Assembly (NCBI RefSeq): GCF_001613425.1
Contig: NZ_BDCI01000050.1
Location: 89,622-153,621 of the forward strand
DNA: 64,000 nt
Reading direction: 5' to 3'
DNA from: Nocardia vulneris
GTDB taxonomy: Bacteria > Actinomycetota > Actinomycetes > Mycobacteriales > Mycobacteriaceae
This document shows positions 33,898-46,919 of the stretch, piece after piece. The notes under the pieces are model-generated. The model did no database searches and had not been told where the DNA came from. It saw only the letters and a list, made by a program, of their open reading frames with translations. Positions within the stretch are counted from its first letter, which is position 1. Each line of letters starts with the position of its first letter. The translations under genes were made by a program, and so were the position numbers.

Positions 33898-36084
33898 TCA
33901 TTCCGGGGACCGCGCTTTTCGATCACCGTATCCTTCCCGCATCCTTGCGATGCCCGCCGCGATTTCCCGCCCGATCGTGCCCGCCGCCGCGGCGAGCGTG
34001 GTGCGATCCACGGTCCACCGCGGCAGTCGTTCCAGAAACTCCCCGACTCGCGCCATGGCGGCGATCAACTCGTCCGCATCCGCGCCGGCGGTACTCGGCG
34101 CTATCCGCATTTGCAGCGTAATTGCCCCGCATCGCCGCATGATCAAACGCGCGATCACCGCCTCGGCGTAATTCTGGACCGACGGGCGGGGCTGCGCGCC
34201 GATCGCCCGCGGGGACAGCACGAACCTGCCGAGCAGACCGACCCGGCGATAGCCCGCGAACAGCGGGGCGCGTGCCGCGCGCCGCAGCATCTCCTCCATG
34301 GCCGCGGCCACCTGCGCCGCTCGATGCCGGTCCGATTCCGCCGCCACGATCGCCGCACAGGCCAGACCGGCCGCCAGATCGTTGCGATAGTGCGTGCGCA
34401 GCCACTGCGCGGTGTCCGGCGCGGCCTGCGACAACTGCTCGAACACCGCCGCGGACAGCACCGTCGCGCCGATGGGGATCAGCGCGTCGCTCAGCGCCTT
34501 CGACAGGGCGACCATATCCGGCCGGAAACCGCGCCCGGTACAGGTCAGGAAATGGTCGATATCGCAGCGCCAGAAACCGCTGAATATCTCGTCGACCCCG
34601 ACCAGGAAACCGGCGCTCGCGCGGTGCCGCTCGATCTCGTCGAGCACGCCGGGCGATATCTCGAGGCAGTCGTAACCCTGCACGAGTTCCAGCCAGACCA
34701 GCGCGAGGTCGTCGCGGCGCAGTGCCTGCCGCAGGGCGGCGGTGTCCTCGGGAGCCACCTCGAGCACGTCGACCGGGTAAGGGCTGAAAGCATTGTGGTC
34801 GCGGTCGCGGAAGAACGAACTGGTCCGGCTCAAGGCCAGTGAGAGCGGGCCCTTCCCGGAATAGTTGCCGCGCAACGTGAGTACGGTCGTGCGGCCGGGT
34901 CGGCAGCACAGCGCGGTGAGCACCGCGTTGTCGACGGCGCTCTGCCCGCTCACCGCGGGCAACAGGAACGGCAGCCCGGTCAGGCGCGCGAGTTCGCTTT
35001 CCAGGCGCGAGGTTTCGTCACCGGCGCCCGCCGTGCGGATCACCTCGACCGACTGCACGTTGTGCCCGCGGAACGCGGGACCGGTGCCGGACGCCAGATC
35101 CGTATAGCCGCGAGCGCCCCGCCGATAGGTGACGCCCTCGGCCCGGTCGAAGGTGACGTTGATCGCCGCGAGATCGATCGCCCTGGTCTGCCAGGTGTTG
35201 GCGTGCATGCGCAGGCGGGCGCTGCGGGTCGCGCCGCTGTGCCGCATGCGCTCGATCGCCGCGCGTTCGTGGCGGCCGGTCGGGCGCCAGCGAATCACGT
35301 TCTCGCACAGCAGCTGCATGGCGAGCCCGTTACCGCCGAAGGTCGACACGTGCGCGATGCTGTCCATGGTGTTGTTCCACAGCGCGAACATGTCCCTGGT
35401 GAACGAGACCGTGCCACAGGGCATCTCGTTGCCGACACAGACCTCGCCGAGAAAGGCGAGATCGGCGCAGGTCGCGGCGGCGCGCCAGGGCGCAAGCGCG
35501 CCTTCGCCGCCGAGCAGGCCCCAGGCGACCGGGCGCCCTTTCGCCCGCTCCGCCGCCAGTGTGCCGCGCAGCGCGGCCGCCTCGTCTGCCGAAAGGCCGT
35601 CGAGGACCACCACATACGCATCCCACCCGGTGGCGAGCAGACCCGAGAACTCCGCGGCGGAGTCCACGATCCGCATGCCGTCGGCGACGAGCGCACGCAG
35701 CCCGGGCACCGCGTGACCGAAGGCGTAGTACGCGGTCCCGGTAGGGTCCAGCACGAGCATGCGGCAGTGACCTCCGGCGGCGCGGCGATTGTGCCGATTG
35801 CGCAGGTATTTCGCCACGGTGCCGAGCGCCTCGACACCGGAATTCACGAACACCGAATGCCATGCGACGCCGGTGGTGTCGCCACTGCTGAGCAAGCGAT
35901 GCAGCAGATAGGCCGCGACGACGCCGTCCGGCGGCACATACGTGCTCGCCAGCACCATGTTCGGCGAGCGCGCGGCAACCCGTTCGGCCAGTATTTCGCG
36001 GACCCGATCGGCGGCGCCGGGAAATACGCCCGGAAGGTGTCGCGGCGATCCTCGGGAGCCTTCCGGAGCTACGCCAGTGGACAT
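33898..36084 (-). CDS. Fused pseudo-aminotransferase / class III aminotransferase
   Basis: 728 aa from the ATG at 36084, with AAGGAG 8 bases upstream; the frame is open 21 codons further. Two class III PLP modules are joined. The N-terminal module (~residues 30-300) has the fold landmarks VFVNSGVEALGTVAK and STFGGNGLA but lacks the PLP Asp (WGLLGGEGA) and has Glu214 in place of the Schiff-base Lys (LGEVCVGNEMPCG). The C-terminal module (~340-700) is complete, with SGQSAVDNAV, Asp498 in GVDEIFSGFWR and Lys529 in ALSKALSDALIPIGA. A PLP enzyme fused to its own dead copy is unusual. It may act on a carrier-bound or lipid aldehyde; the substrate is unknown. Confidence 0.82.
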   Translation of the reverse strand: MSTGVAPEGSRGSPRHLPGVFPGAADRVREILAERVAARSPNMVLASTYVPPDGVVAAYLLHRLLSSGDTTGVAWHSVFVNSGVEALGTVAKYLRNRHNRRAAGGHCRMLVLDPTGTAYYAFGHAVPGLRALVADGMRIVDSAAEFSGLLATGWDAYVVVLDGLSADEAAALRGTLAAERAKGRPVAWGLLGGEGALAPWRAAATCADLAFLGEVCVGNEMPCGTVSFTRDMFALWNNTMDSIAHVSTFGGNGLAMQLLCENVIRWRPTGRHERAAIERMRHSGATRSARLRMHANTWQTRAIDLAAINVTFDRAEGVTYRRGARGYTDLASGTGPAFRGHNVQSVEVIRTAGAGDETSRLESELARLTGLPFLLPAVSGQSAVDNAVLTALCCRPGRTTVLTLRGNYSGKGPLSLALSRTSSFFRDRDHNAFSPYPVDVLEVAPEDTAALRQALRRDDLALVWLELVQGYDCLEISPGVLDEIERHRASAGFLVGVDEIFSGFWRCDIDHFLTCTGRGFRPDMVALSKALSDALIPIGATVLSAAVFEQLSQAAPDTAQWLRTHYRNDLAAGLACAAIVAAESDRHRAAQVAAAMEEMLRRAARAPLFAGYRRVGLLGRFVLSPRAIGAQPRPSVQNYAEAVIARLIMRRCGAITLQMRIAPSTAGADADELIAAMARVGEFLERLPRWTVDRTTLAAAAGTIGREIAAGIARMREGYGDRKARSPE

Positions 36085-36124
36085 TGCCACGCTCCTTGCT
36101 GAACTCATCCGAGGTGCGGCGGTG

Positions 36125-36165
36125 GCTCGCTGAAACCGCCCGTCCACTTATCGTGGACATGATCA
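36125..36165 (-). promoter_or_regulatory. Candidate promoter/operator of the fused aminotransferase gene
   Basis: Inverted repeat GTCCAC (36142-36147) and GTGGAC (36153-36158) with a 5-base spacer. On the minus strand a CTGACA-like -35 and a GATAAG-like -10 overlap this repeat about 18 bp apart, about 65 bp upstream of the ATG. Both assignments are by eye and weak. Confidence 0.3.
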
Positions 36166-36345
36166 ATTGGTGTCAGAATAACCGCGGTGCATCGGGTCAT
36201 CATCGGACGAATGATGAGCCGGATATCAACACTTGTCGGATAAGCCCGCGATACTGGTACGATCGCGTACCCCGCACTGTGCCAATAGTTTCGGCACCGG
36301 CGTCGAATTCACGTCACGGTCGCGGAAATACGGTCCGGCGCGTAT

Positions 36346-38001
36346 TCACCCGACGGTGACGACACGACTGTGCCAGCCGGTCGAGCCGTCGGGGAACGGC
36401 GGTGCGCGATGGTCGGTCTGGGTGATCCCGGCGCGGTCGGTCGCGCGCACGCGCAAGGTGTGCGTGCCGGGTTCGGCGCGCCAGCGCCACGTCCACTGCC
36501 GCCAGGTGTCGAGGGAGTATTCCGCGGCCAGCGTGGCCGGTTGCCACGGCTGATCGTCGACCTGCACCTCGACCGCATCGATACCGCGGTGCTGGGCCCA
36601 GGCGACACCGGCGACCACGACCTCCCCGGCGGGCACGGTCGCGAAGGAGGCGGGCACGTCGATCCGGGACGCGGTCTTGATGGGCGCCTGTGCGGCCCAG
36701 TCCCGTTCGGTCCAGTACGCCTCGGCGCGGTCGAACCGGGTGAGTTCGAGGTCGATCACCCATTTGGTGGCCGAGACGTAGCCATAGAGACCGGGCACGA
36801 TGAGCCGGGCCGGGTAGCCGTGCGCGATGGGCAGCGGCGCGCCGTTCATGCCCACCGCGAGCAAGGCGTCCCGGCCGTCCAGGACCGCCGAAACCGGTGT
36901 GCCCGCGGTGAATCCGTCGACGCTGCGGGACAGCAGCATATCGGCCTCGGGGCGCACGCCCACCTCGGCCAGCAGCTCGGCCAACGGATATCCGGTCCAC
37001 ACGGCGGTGCCCGCCAGCTCGCCGCCGACCTCGTTGGAGACACACGTCAGGGTGATCATGCGCTGCACCGCGGTTCGCCGCCGCAGTGCGTCGAAATCCC
37101 ACTCCCGGGGCCGCTCCACCAACCCGTGCACCCGCAGCCGCCATTCGTCACTGGTCAGCGCAGGCAGTTGCAAAGCCGTATCGACCCGATAGAACCGATC
37201 ATTGGGCGTCACGAACTCGGTCAGCCCCGAAACCCGCGGCGCCACTTCGGGACTCGGCGCTGCCGCTGCCTGCGCCCGCGGCACCACGAACTTCGCCCGA
37301 TCCGCCAGCACATCCCGCAACCGCGTCCCGATCCACTGCCCGGCCACCCCCGCGCCCACCGCAACCGCCCCCACCCCGGCCGCGAGCGCCAGAAACCGCC
37401 GCCGCGAACGACGCTCCGGCGGCGCACCCGCGCTCGGAACGTGCGCGGCACCGGTCATCTTCCGGTCCGGTGCGGCCGTCCCGTCGTCGCGCGGAACCGC
37501 TTCGGCTCCAGCAGGTTTCGCGACCGACGCCCTCGCGGCTCGGGTGAGCAGGCGCAGGGCCAGGACTCCGGCGACCACGCCGACCACGGTCGGCACAGCG
37601 AACAGTGGTGTGGCGGTGGGGCGTTCGAGCGCCGCGCCGAGGACTACCGCGCCGAGTAGTACCAGTAGCGCGGTGCCGAGGGGGCGTTTGCGTTCCAGTA
37701 CGCCGAGGACGGCGGCGAAGAGCAGCATCACGGCGGCCATCGAAAGGAACAGGGCGAGTTTGTCGTTGCTGCCGAAGCGGCGGATCGCGGCGTCCTTCAG
37801 TGCGTGCGGGGTGTGGTCGACCACCGACGCGCCCATCGCGTAGAAGGGCGAGGCGGCCGGATCGAGCACGGCGGCGACGAGATGGCCGACGCCGAGCACG
37901 GTCAGCGCCGCGAGCACCCCGGCGAGCGCGGCCGCAAGGATACCGCGTGCGGGGCGCTCGGCGACCGCATTCGGATATGGCTGTGCCACACTCTGTTTCA
38001 T
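36346..38001 (-). CDS. Membrane-anchored sulfite-oxidase-type molybdopterin oxidoreductase
   Basis: 551 aa, ATG with AAAGGAG upstream. The N-terminal 155 residues hold about four transmembrane helices (around 21-45, 83-100, 108-124, 132-152). A twin-Arg-like RRSRRRFLALAAGV segment at 197-210 begins another hydrophobic stretch, so the catalytic domain probably faces outside. Residues 250-460 match the Mo-binding domain, with the molybdenum-ligating Cys320 in ITLTCVSNEVGG and the GYPARLIVPGLYGY motif. The C-terminal ~90 residues are the dimerisation domain. It probably reduces or oxidises sulfoxide- or sulfite-like substrates. It lies downstream of rskA, 88 bp away. Confidence 0.88.
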   Translation of the reverse strand: MKQSVAQPYPNAVAERPARGILAAALAGVLAALTVLGVGHLVAAVLDPAASPFYAMGASVVDHTPHALKDAAIRRFGSNDKLALFLSMAAVMLLFAAVLGVLERKRPLGTALLVLLGAVVLGAALERPTATPLFAVPTVVGVVAGVLALRLLTRAARASVAKPAGAEAVPRDDGTAAPDRKMTGAAHVPSAGAPPERRSRRRFLALAAGVGAVAVGAGVAGQWIGTRLRDVLADRAKFVVPRAQAAAAPSPEVAPRVSGLTEFVTPNDRFYRVDTALQLPALTSDEWRLRVHGLVERPREWDFDALRRRTAVQRMITLTCVSNEVGGELAGTAVWTGYPLAELLAEVGVRPEADMLLSRSVDGFTAGTPVSAVLDGRDALLAVGMNGAPLPIAHGYPARLIVPGLYGYVSATKWVIDLELTRFDRAEAYWTERDWAAQAPIKTASRIDVPASFATVPAGEVVVAGVAWAQHRGIDAVEVQVDDQPWQPATLAAEYSLDTWRQWTWRWRAEPGTHTLRVRATDRAGITQTDHRAPPFPDGSTGWHSRVVTVG

Positions 38002-38089
38002 GGTTCGCTCCTTTATCGAGCGTGGGCGAATAGAACTCCGCCGGGCGCGACGCCGCCGATCCGCTACGAATCCCGCTCCGAATTACGGA

Positions 38090-38800
38090 TCAGGCGAGCC
38101 CGATCTTCGCGATGGCGTCCCCGGTCGGCTTCGGGGAACCGGTGGCCGGTTCGTCGGTGACGGCCAGGACGTCGACGGCGGCGAAGCGCGTCACCACGGC
38201 CGGACCGCTGGGCAGCTCGGTCATCACACCGACCGAGCGCGTCGCCCCGTCGGTGGCCACCAGCCACATCTGATAGGCGCGCCCCGGCGCGGGCGCGGGA
38301 ACATCCTCGAAAGACGCGGTGGCGGCCCCGATTCCGGCCGAGGTGGACACGACGAGCCGGCCGCCGCCCGCGACCGGCGCGGACCGGGTCAGCACGTCCG
38401 GCTGGGCGAGCACCACCTGTGCGGTGATCCCGGACGGCGGCTGCGTGCTGTGGCGGTACACCACCGCACCCGCACCGATCGCGACGACCACGGCGGCGGC
38501 CGCCGCCACCCAGCGCAGTCGCCCGATCCCCCGCGCGGCCGGTGCGCCGGCGGAGGTGTCCAGCGCCCGCAGCAACGTGGCCTCCAGCGTCGGCGGCGGC
38601 GCCGTGGCATCGAGTACGGTCAACGCCGCCAACGTTTCCCGCACCCCGGACACGATCGTGGCGAAGGCGGCGGCGACGGCCGGGTCGGCGTCGCGCAGCC
38701 GGTGCTCGATGGTGCGCCGCTCGAGCTCGGCGACCGCGTCCATGGCGTACGGGTAGGCCAGATCGAGCAGATCCCTGCCGGACCGCTCGGTGTCGTTCAT
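38090..38800 (-). CDS. rskA: Anti-sigma-K factor RskA family protein
   Basis: 236 aa. The N-terminal ~90 residues form an anti-sigma domain (LLDLAYPYAMDAVAELERRT, preceding an AFATIVSGVRETLA helix). A single transmembrane segment spans ~97-115, and the extracytoplasmic C-terminal domain has the RskA pattern (APGRAYQMWLVATDGATRSV, then GPAVVTRFAAVDVLAVTDEP). Such proteins bind the sigma factor and release it after regulated proteolysis. The ATG overlaps the sigma gene stop (ATGA), so the two are made together. A redox-related signal is likely from the molybdoenzyme neighbour but is inferred. Confidence 0.9.
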   Translation of the reverse strand: MNDTERSGRDLLDLAYPYAMDAVAELERRTIEHRLRDADPAVAAAFATIVSGVRETLAALTVLDATAPPPTLEATLLRALDTSAGAPAARGIGRLRWVAAAAAVVVAIGAGAVVYRHSTQPPSGITAQVVLAQPDVLTRSAPVAGGGRLVVSTSAGIGAATASFEDVPAPAPGRAYQMWLVATDGATRSVGVMTELPSGPAVVTRFAAVDVLAVTDEPATGSPKPTGDAIAKIGLA

Positions 38801-39450
38801 CGGGTATCACTCCCTGTCAGGCAATTCTCCAGCCGTTTCAATCCGTCCCGGATCCGGCTCTTGATGGTGGGCAGCGGCACCGCCAGATGGTCGGCCACCT
38901 CGCTGTAGGTGCGGCCGCTGTAGTAGGCCAGCGCGACGGCCTGGCGCTGGATCTCGGTCAGCGTGTCCAGGCAGTCCAGTACCGACTGCTCGTCGAAGCG
39001 CTGCCCGACCTCCTCGGCGACGACATCGTGGTCGCGGCCCAGATGTGCTTGGCCGTAAGCGATATCGCGGGTGGCGGCGGACTGTTCCCGGCGCACCCGG
39101 TCCACCGCCCGCCGGTGGGTCAGCATCATCAGCCACCCCATCGGACTGGACAGCTTGCGGTCGTAACCCGCCGCCAGCGACCAGACCTGCAGATACACCT
39201 CCTGGGTGATCTCCTCGGCCGCGGCGTGGCTGCGCAGGATGCGCAGCGCCAGGCCGAACACCCGGTGGCTGGTCGCCCGATAGAACTCGGTGAACGCGTC
39301 CCGATCGCCGGACGCCACCGTGTCCAGCAGCCCGAGCAGCCGCCGGGTCAGCGCCGCTTCCTCGGGATTGTCCCGGGGCGGACAGGACGGTCCGCCGTCG
39401 CCGCCGGTGCGGCGCAGGCGGATCGCGGTGAGCTTCGGATCCTCCGGCAT
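38797..39450 (-). CDS. sigK: ECF sigma factor SigK
   Basis: 217 aa from the ATG at 39450, which has GGAGGTGACC directly before it; the frame continues further upstream without such a site. Sigma region 2 is visible (DAFTEFYRATSHRVFGLALR, then EEITQEVYLQVWSLA and SPMGWLMMLTHRRAVDRVRR), and region 4 as TLTEIQRQAVALAYYSGRTY with VPLPTIKSRIRDGLKRL. The pairing with RskA and the fasciclin-domain gene next door matches the SigK regulon known from mycobacteria. It controls its targets through a CCATCC/CGAAT-type promoter, seen upstream of the fasciclin gene. Confidence 0.9.
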   Translation of the reverse strand: MPEDPKLTAIRLRRTGGDGGPSCPPRDNPEEAALTRRLLGLLDTVASGDRDAFTEFYRATSHRVFGLALRILRSHAAAEEITQEVYLQVWSLAAGYDRKLSSPMGWLMMLTHRRAVDRVRREQSAATRDIAYGQAHLGRDHDVVAEEVGQRFDEQSVLDCLDTLTEIQRQAVALAYYSGRTYSEVADHLAVPLPTIKSRIRDGLKRLENCLTGSDTR

Positions 39451-39561
39451 GGTCACCTCCCCGTTCCACCGCAGGTAAGGGCGAAAAGGGTGGGGATCTG
39501 CGACAGCAACACGTCGAGCTCGACTCCTGAGGGGAGGGACCATTGGCGGACAGTGGGCAGA

Positions 39562-40203
39562 TCAGGCAGCGGGCGGCATGAGCACGGTATCGATCATGTA
39601 CACAGTGGCATTGGCGGTTTTGACGCCGCCGCAGATCACCGACGCGTTGCCGACCTTGATGTCGTCACCGGTGCGCGCGACCGTCACGGTATCGCCCTGG
39701 ACGGTCTTGTGCGTGCCCGCGATGCGATCCGGACCGACCTGGCCCGGCACCACGTGATAGGTGAGGATCTTGGTGAGCGTGGCCGAGTCGGTCTTCAGCG
39801 AATCCACCGTGGCCGGATCGATTTTCGCGAACGCCGCGTCGACCGGGGCGAACACCGTGAACTGGCCGCCGTTGAGCGTATCGACCAGATTCACCTGCGG
39901 GTTGAGTTTGCCGGATACGGCCGCGACCAGCGTGGTCAGCAGCGGATTGTGCGAGGCCGCGGTCGCCACCGGGTCCTGCGCCATCCCGCTGACCGAACCC
40001 GCACCGGTCGGTACCTGCTGGGCGTAGGCCGCGCAACCCGGGCCGACCAGATCGCCCGCGGCGGCGGCCGCGGACGTCGTCATCGCCGCCGAGGACGAGG
40101 TCTCGGCAGCCGTATCGGACTTGTCGGACGAGCAGGCCGACGCGCCGGCCAGCGCCGCGCTGAGCACCATCGCTGCCACGACCGAACGTCGCATAACTGT
40201 CAT
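39562..40203 (-). CDS. Fasciclin (FAS1) domain secreted protein, MPT70/MPT83-like
   Basis: 213 aa. The N-terminus has a signal peptide (basic MRRS, hydrophobic AMVLSAALAG) ending at ASACSSD. The Cys could be a lipidation site, although the -3 residue is Ala rather than Leu. Residues ~75-210 are a FAS1 domain with NPLLTTLVAAVSG, FTVFAPVDAAFAKI and ILTYHVVPGQV. The arrangement matches MPT70/MPT83 of mycobacteria, known SigK targets. Family members bind proteins or lipids at the cell surface. The upstream region carries a probable SigK promoter. Confidence 0.9.
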   Translation of the reverse strand: MTVMRRSVVAAMVLSAALAGASACSSDKSDTAAETSSSAAMTTSAAAAAGDLVGPGCAAYAQQVPTGAGSVSGMAQDPVATAASHNPLLTTLVAAVSGKLNPQVNLVDTLNGGQFTVFAPVDAAFAKIDPATVDSLKTDSATLTKILTYHVVPGQVGPDRIAGTHKTVQGDTVTVARTGDDIKVGNASVICGGVKTANATVYMIDTVLMPPAA

Positions 40204-40263
40204 CGTTGTCTTTCGCTTCCGTCGAGACGGCTCGCAGCCGTACTGGGGAGTGGACGGAACGGA

Positions 40264-40290
40264 ATTCGCCTGGCCGACAGCGGCGGATGG
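40264..40290 (-). promoter_or_regulatory. Putative SigK promoter of the fasciclin gene
   Basis: On the minus strand the sequence reads CCATCC (from 40290 to 40285), a 15-base spacer, then GCGAAT (40269 to 40264). This closely resembles the published mycobacterial SigK promoter elements (CCATCC and CCGAAT), though the spacer is slightly short. It lies about 60 bp upstream of the ATG at 40203. Recognition by the neighbouring sigma factor is inferred. Confidence 0.6.
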
Positions 40291-40330
40291 GTCGAGTTCG
40301 GGACGAGTTTCGGCAGGCGGCGGACAAATG

Positions 40331-40368
40331 CGTCCGGCCCGGTGGAGTGGACTCCACCGGGCCGGACG
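40331..40368 (-). terminator. Perfect 18-bp hairpin after the acyl-CoA carboxylase gene
   Basis: Arms at 40331-40348 and 40351-40368 are perfect reverse complements with a GG centre. The structure starts 25 bases after the carboxylase stop. No T-tract follows. It sits between two minus-strand genes, so it probably ends the carboxylase transcript ahead of the fasciclin promoter. Confidence 0.72.
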
Positions 40369-40392
40369 CTGGGCTGTGCGCTACCGCCGAGC

Positions 40393-45876
<5,484 letters not shown>

Positions 45877-46115
45877 TCGACAGTCCCTTCCTCTTCGTAG
45901 CGCCGGCACGGTCGGCCAACGGTCTTCGCGGCTCGGATCCCCGTGCTGTGCAGCTTATTCTGCGATGCGGACGCACGGCTCGCCGTGTGTGTTCGCATGC
46001 GCGATCGGTCGATGCAAGAAACGCAGGGGTGCAAAGGTTTCGGACCATAACATGCGAAGACACCACCAAACCCCCCTTCATTCTTATTACCCGCTGGTAC
46101 GCGCGCGTTACACCC

Positions 46116-46745
46116 TCAGGTGGGTGGCGCGATCTTCGCGATCGAGACCGCGCCCGCCCCGGCGGTCACCGTGACGAACTGGCGATATGTGCGCACCGCG
46201 GCGTCGGGCCGAACCTCGGTGATCACCACGTCGAAGCGGCCGTCGGCCATCGGCGTGATCATCACGCAATGCTGTGTACCCGCCGGTACGGACCGGATGC
46301 CCGCGTCGATCACCGACACCGGCGGCACCGCGGCATCCGGCGTGGTCACCGCCCGCGCGTCGGACCCGGACCGGGCCACGTAGTAGGCGTACTGGAACGC
46401 GAGGATCACGTCCGGTCCCGACGCGGTCGAACCGCTGCCGTTGCCGCGCACCAGTTGGTCGCCCCGGGTCGGCTGGCAGCCGGGGCCGCCGCCGAGCACC
46501 GGATCGGCGTAGGTGGCCGACTGACGCGGCGCGCCGGCCTCCGCGGTGTACACGAGCACCACCGCGACCGCCGCCATCGATCCGGCCAGCGCGACCGTGC
46601 CGACCAACCAGGGCCGGCGCGTGCGGTAGGCGTGCCAGCGCTGCGGCCGCGGCGGGGGAATCATCCCCGGCCACAGCGGCACGGCAGCGCGACCTCTGCC
46701 GCGACGTGCGGCGATGTGCCCCCCGGACATGTTCGACGACGACAT
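46116..46745 (-). CDS. Hypothetical membrane-anchored protein
   Basis: 209 aa, not recognised. The N-terminus is basic and Pro/Arg-rich, followed by one transmembrane helix at ~47-66 (WLVGTVALAGSMAAVAVVLV). The rest is predicted extracytoplasmic, with Cys residues (GPGCQPTRG, QHCVMITPM) that could form a disulfide, and a possible beta-rich domain with VILAFQYAYYVARSGSDARA. A type II membrane protein, or one with an uncleaved signal, is the best structural description. It stands alone on the minus strand between the carboxylase and the AfsR-like gene, with no clear operon. Confidence 0.75.
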   Translation of the reverse strand: MSSSNMSGGHIAARRGRGRAAVPLWPGMIPPPRPQRWHAYRTRRPWLVGTVALAGSMAAVAVVLVYTAEAGAPRQSATYADPVLGGGPGCQPTRGDQLVRGNGSGSTASGPDVILAFQYAYYVARSGSDARAVTTPDAAVPPVSVIDAGIRSVPAGTQHCVMITPMADGRFDVVITEVRPDAAVRTYRQFVTVTAGAGAVSIAKIAPPT

Positions 46746-46919
46746 GACCGCCGCACCCCCTTACCGGTGCCTGCTCAGCGCAGCCCGGCACCCCTCAATG
46801 CCGTTGCGCAGTAACAACATTGCATACCCGTGCGAACCGCACCCAGCGAATCGCCAAGAGAGACCGCACGGTCCGCGCACGAGCGGCGGCGCGGACCGGT
46901 TCGTTCCTGCCGGACGGCA

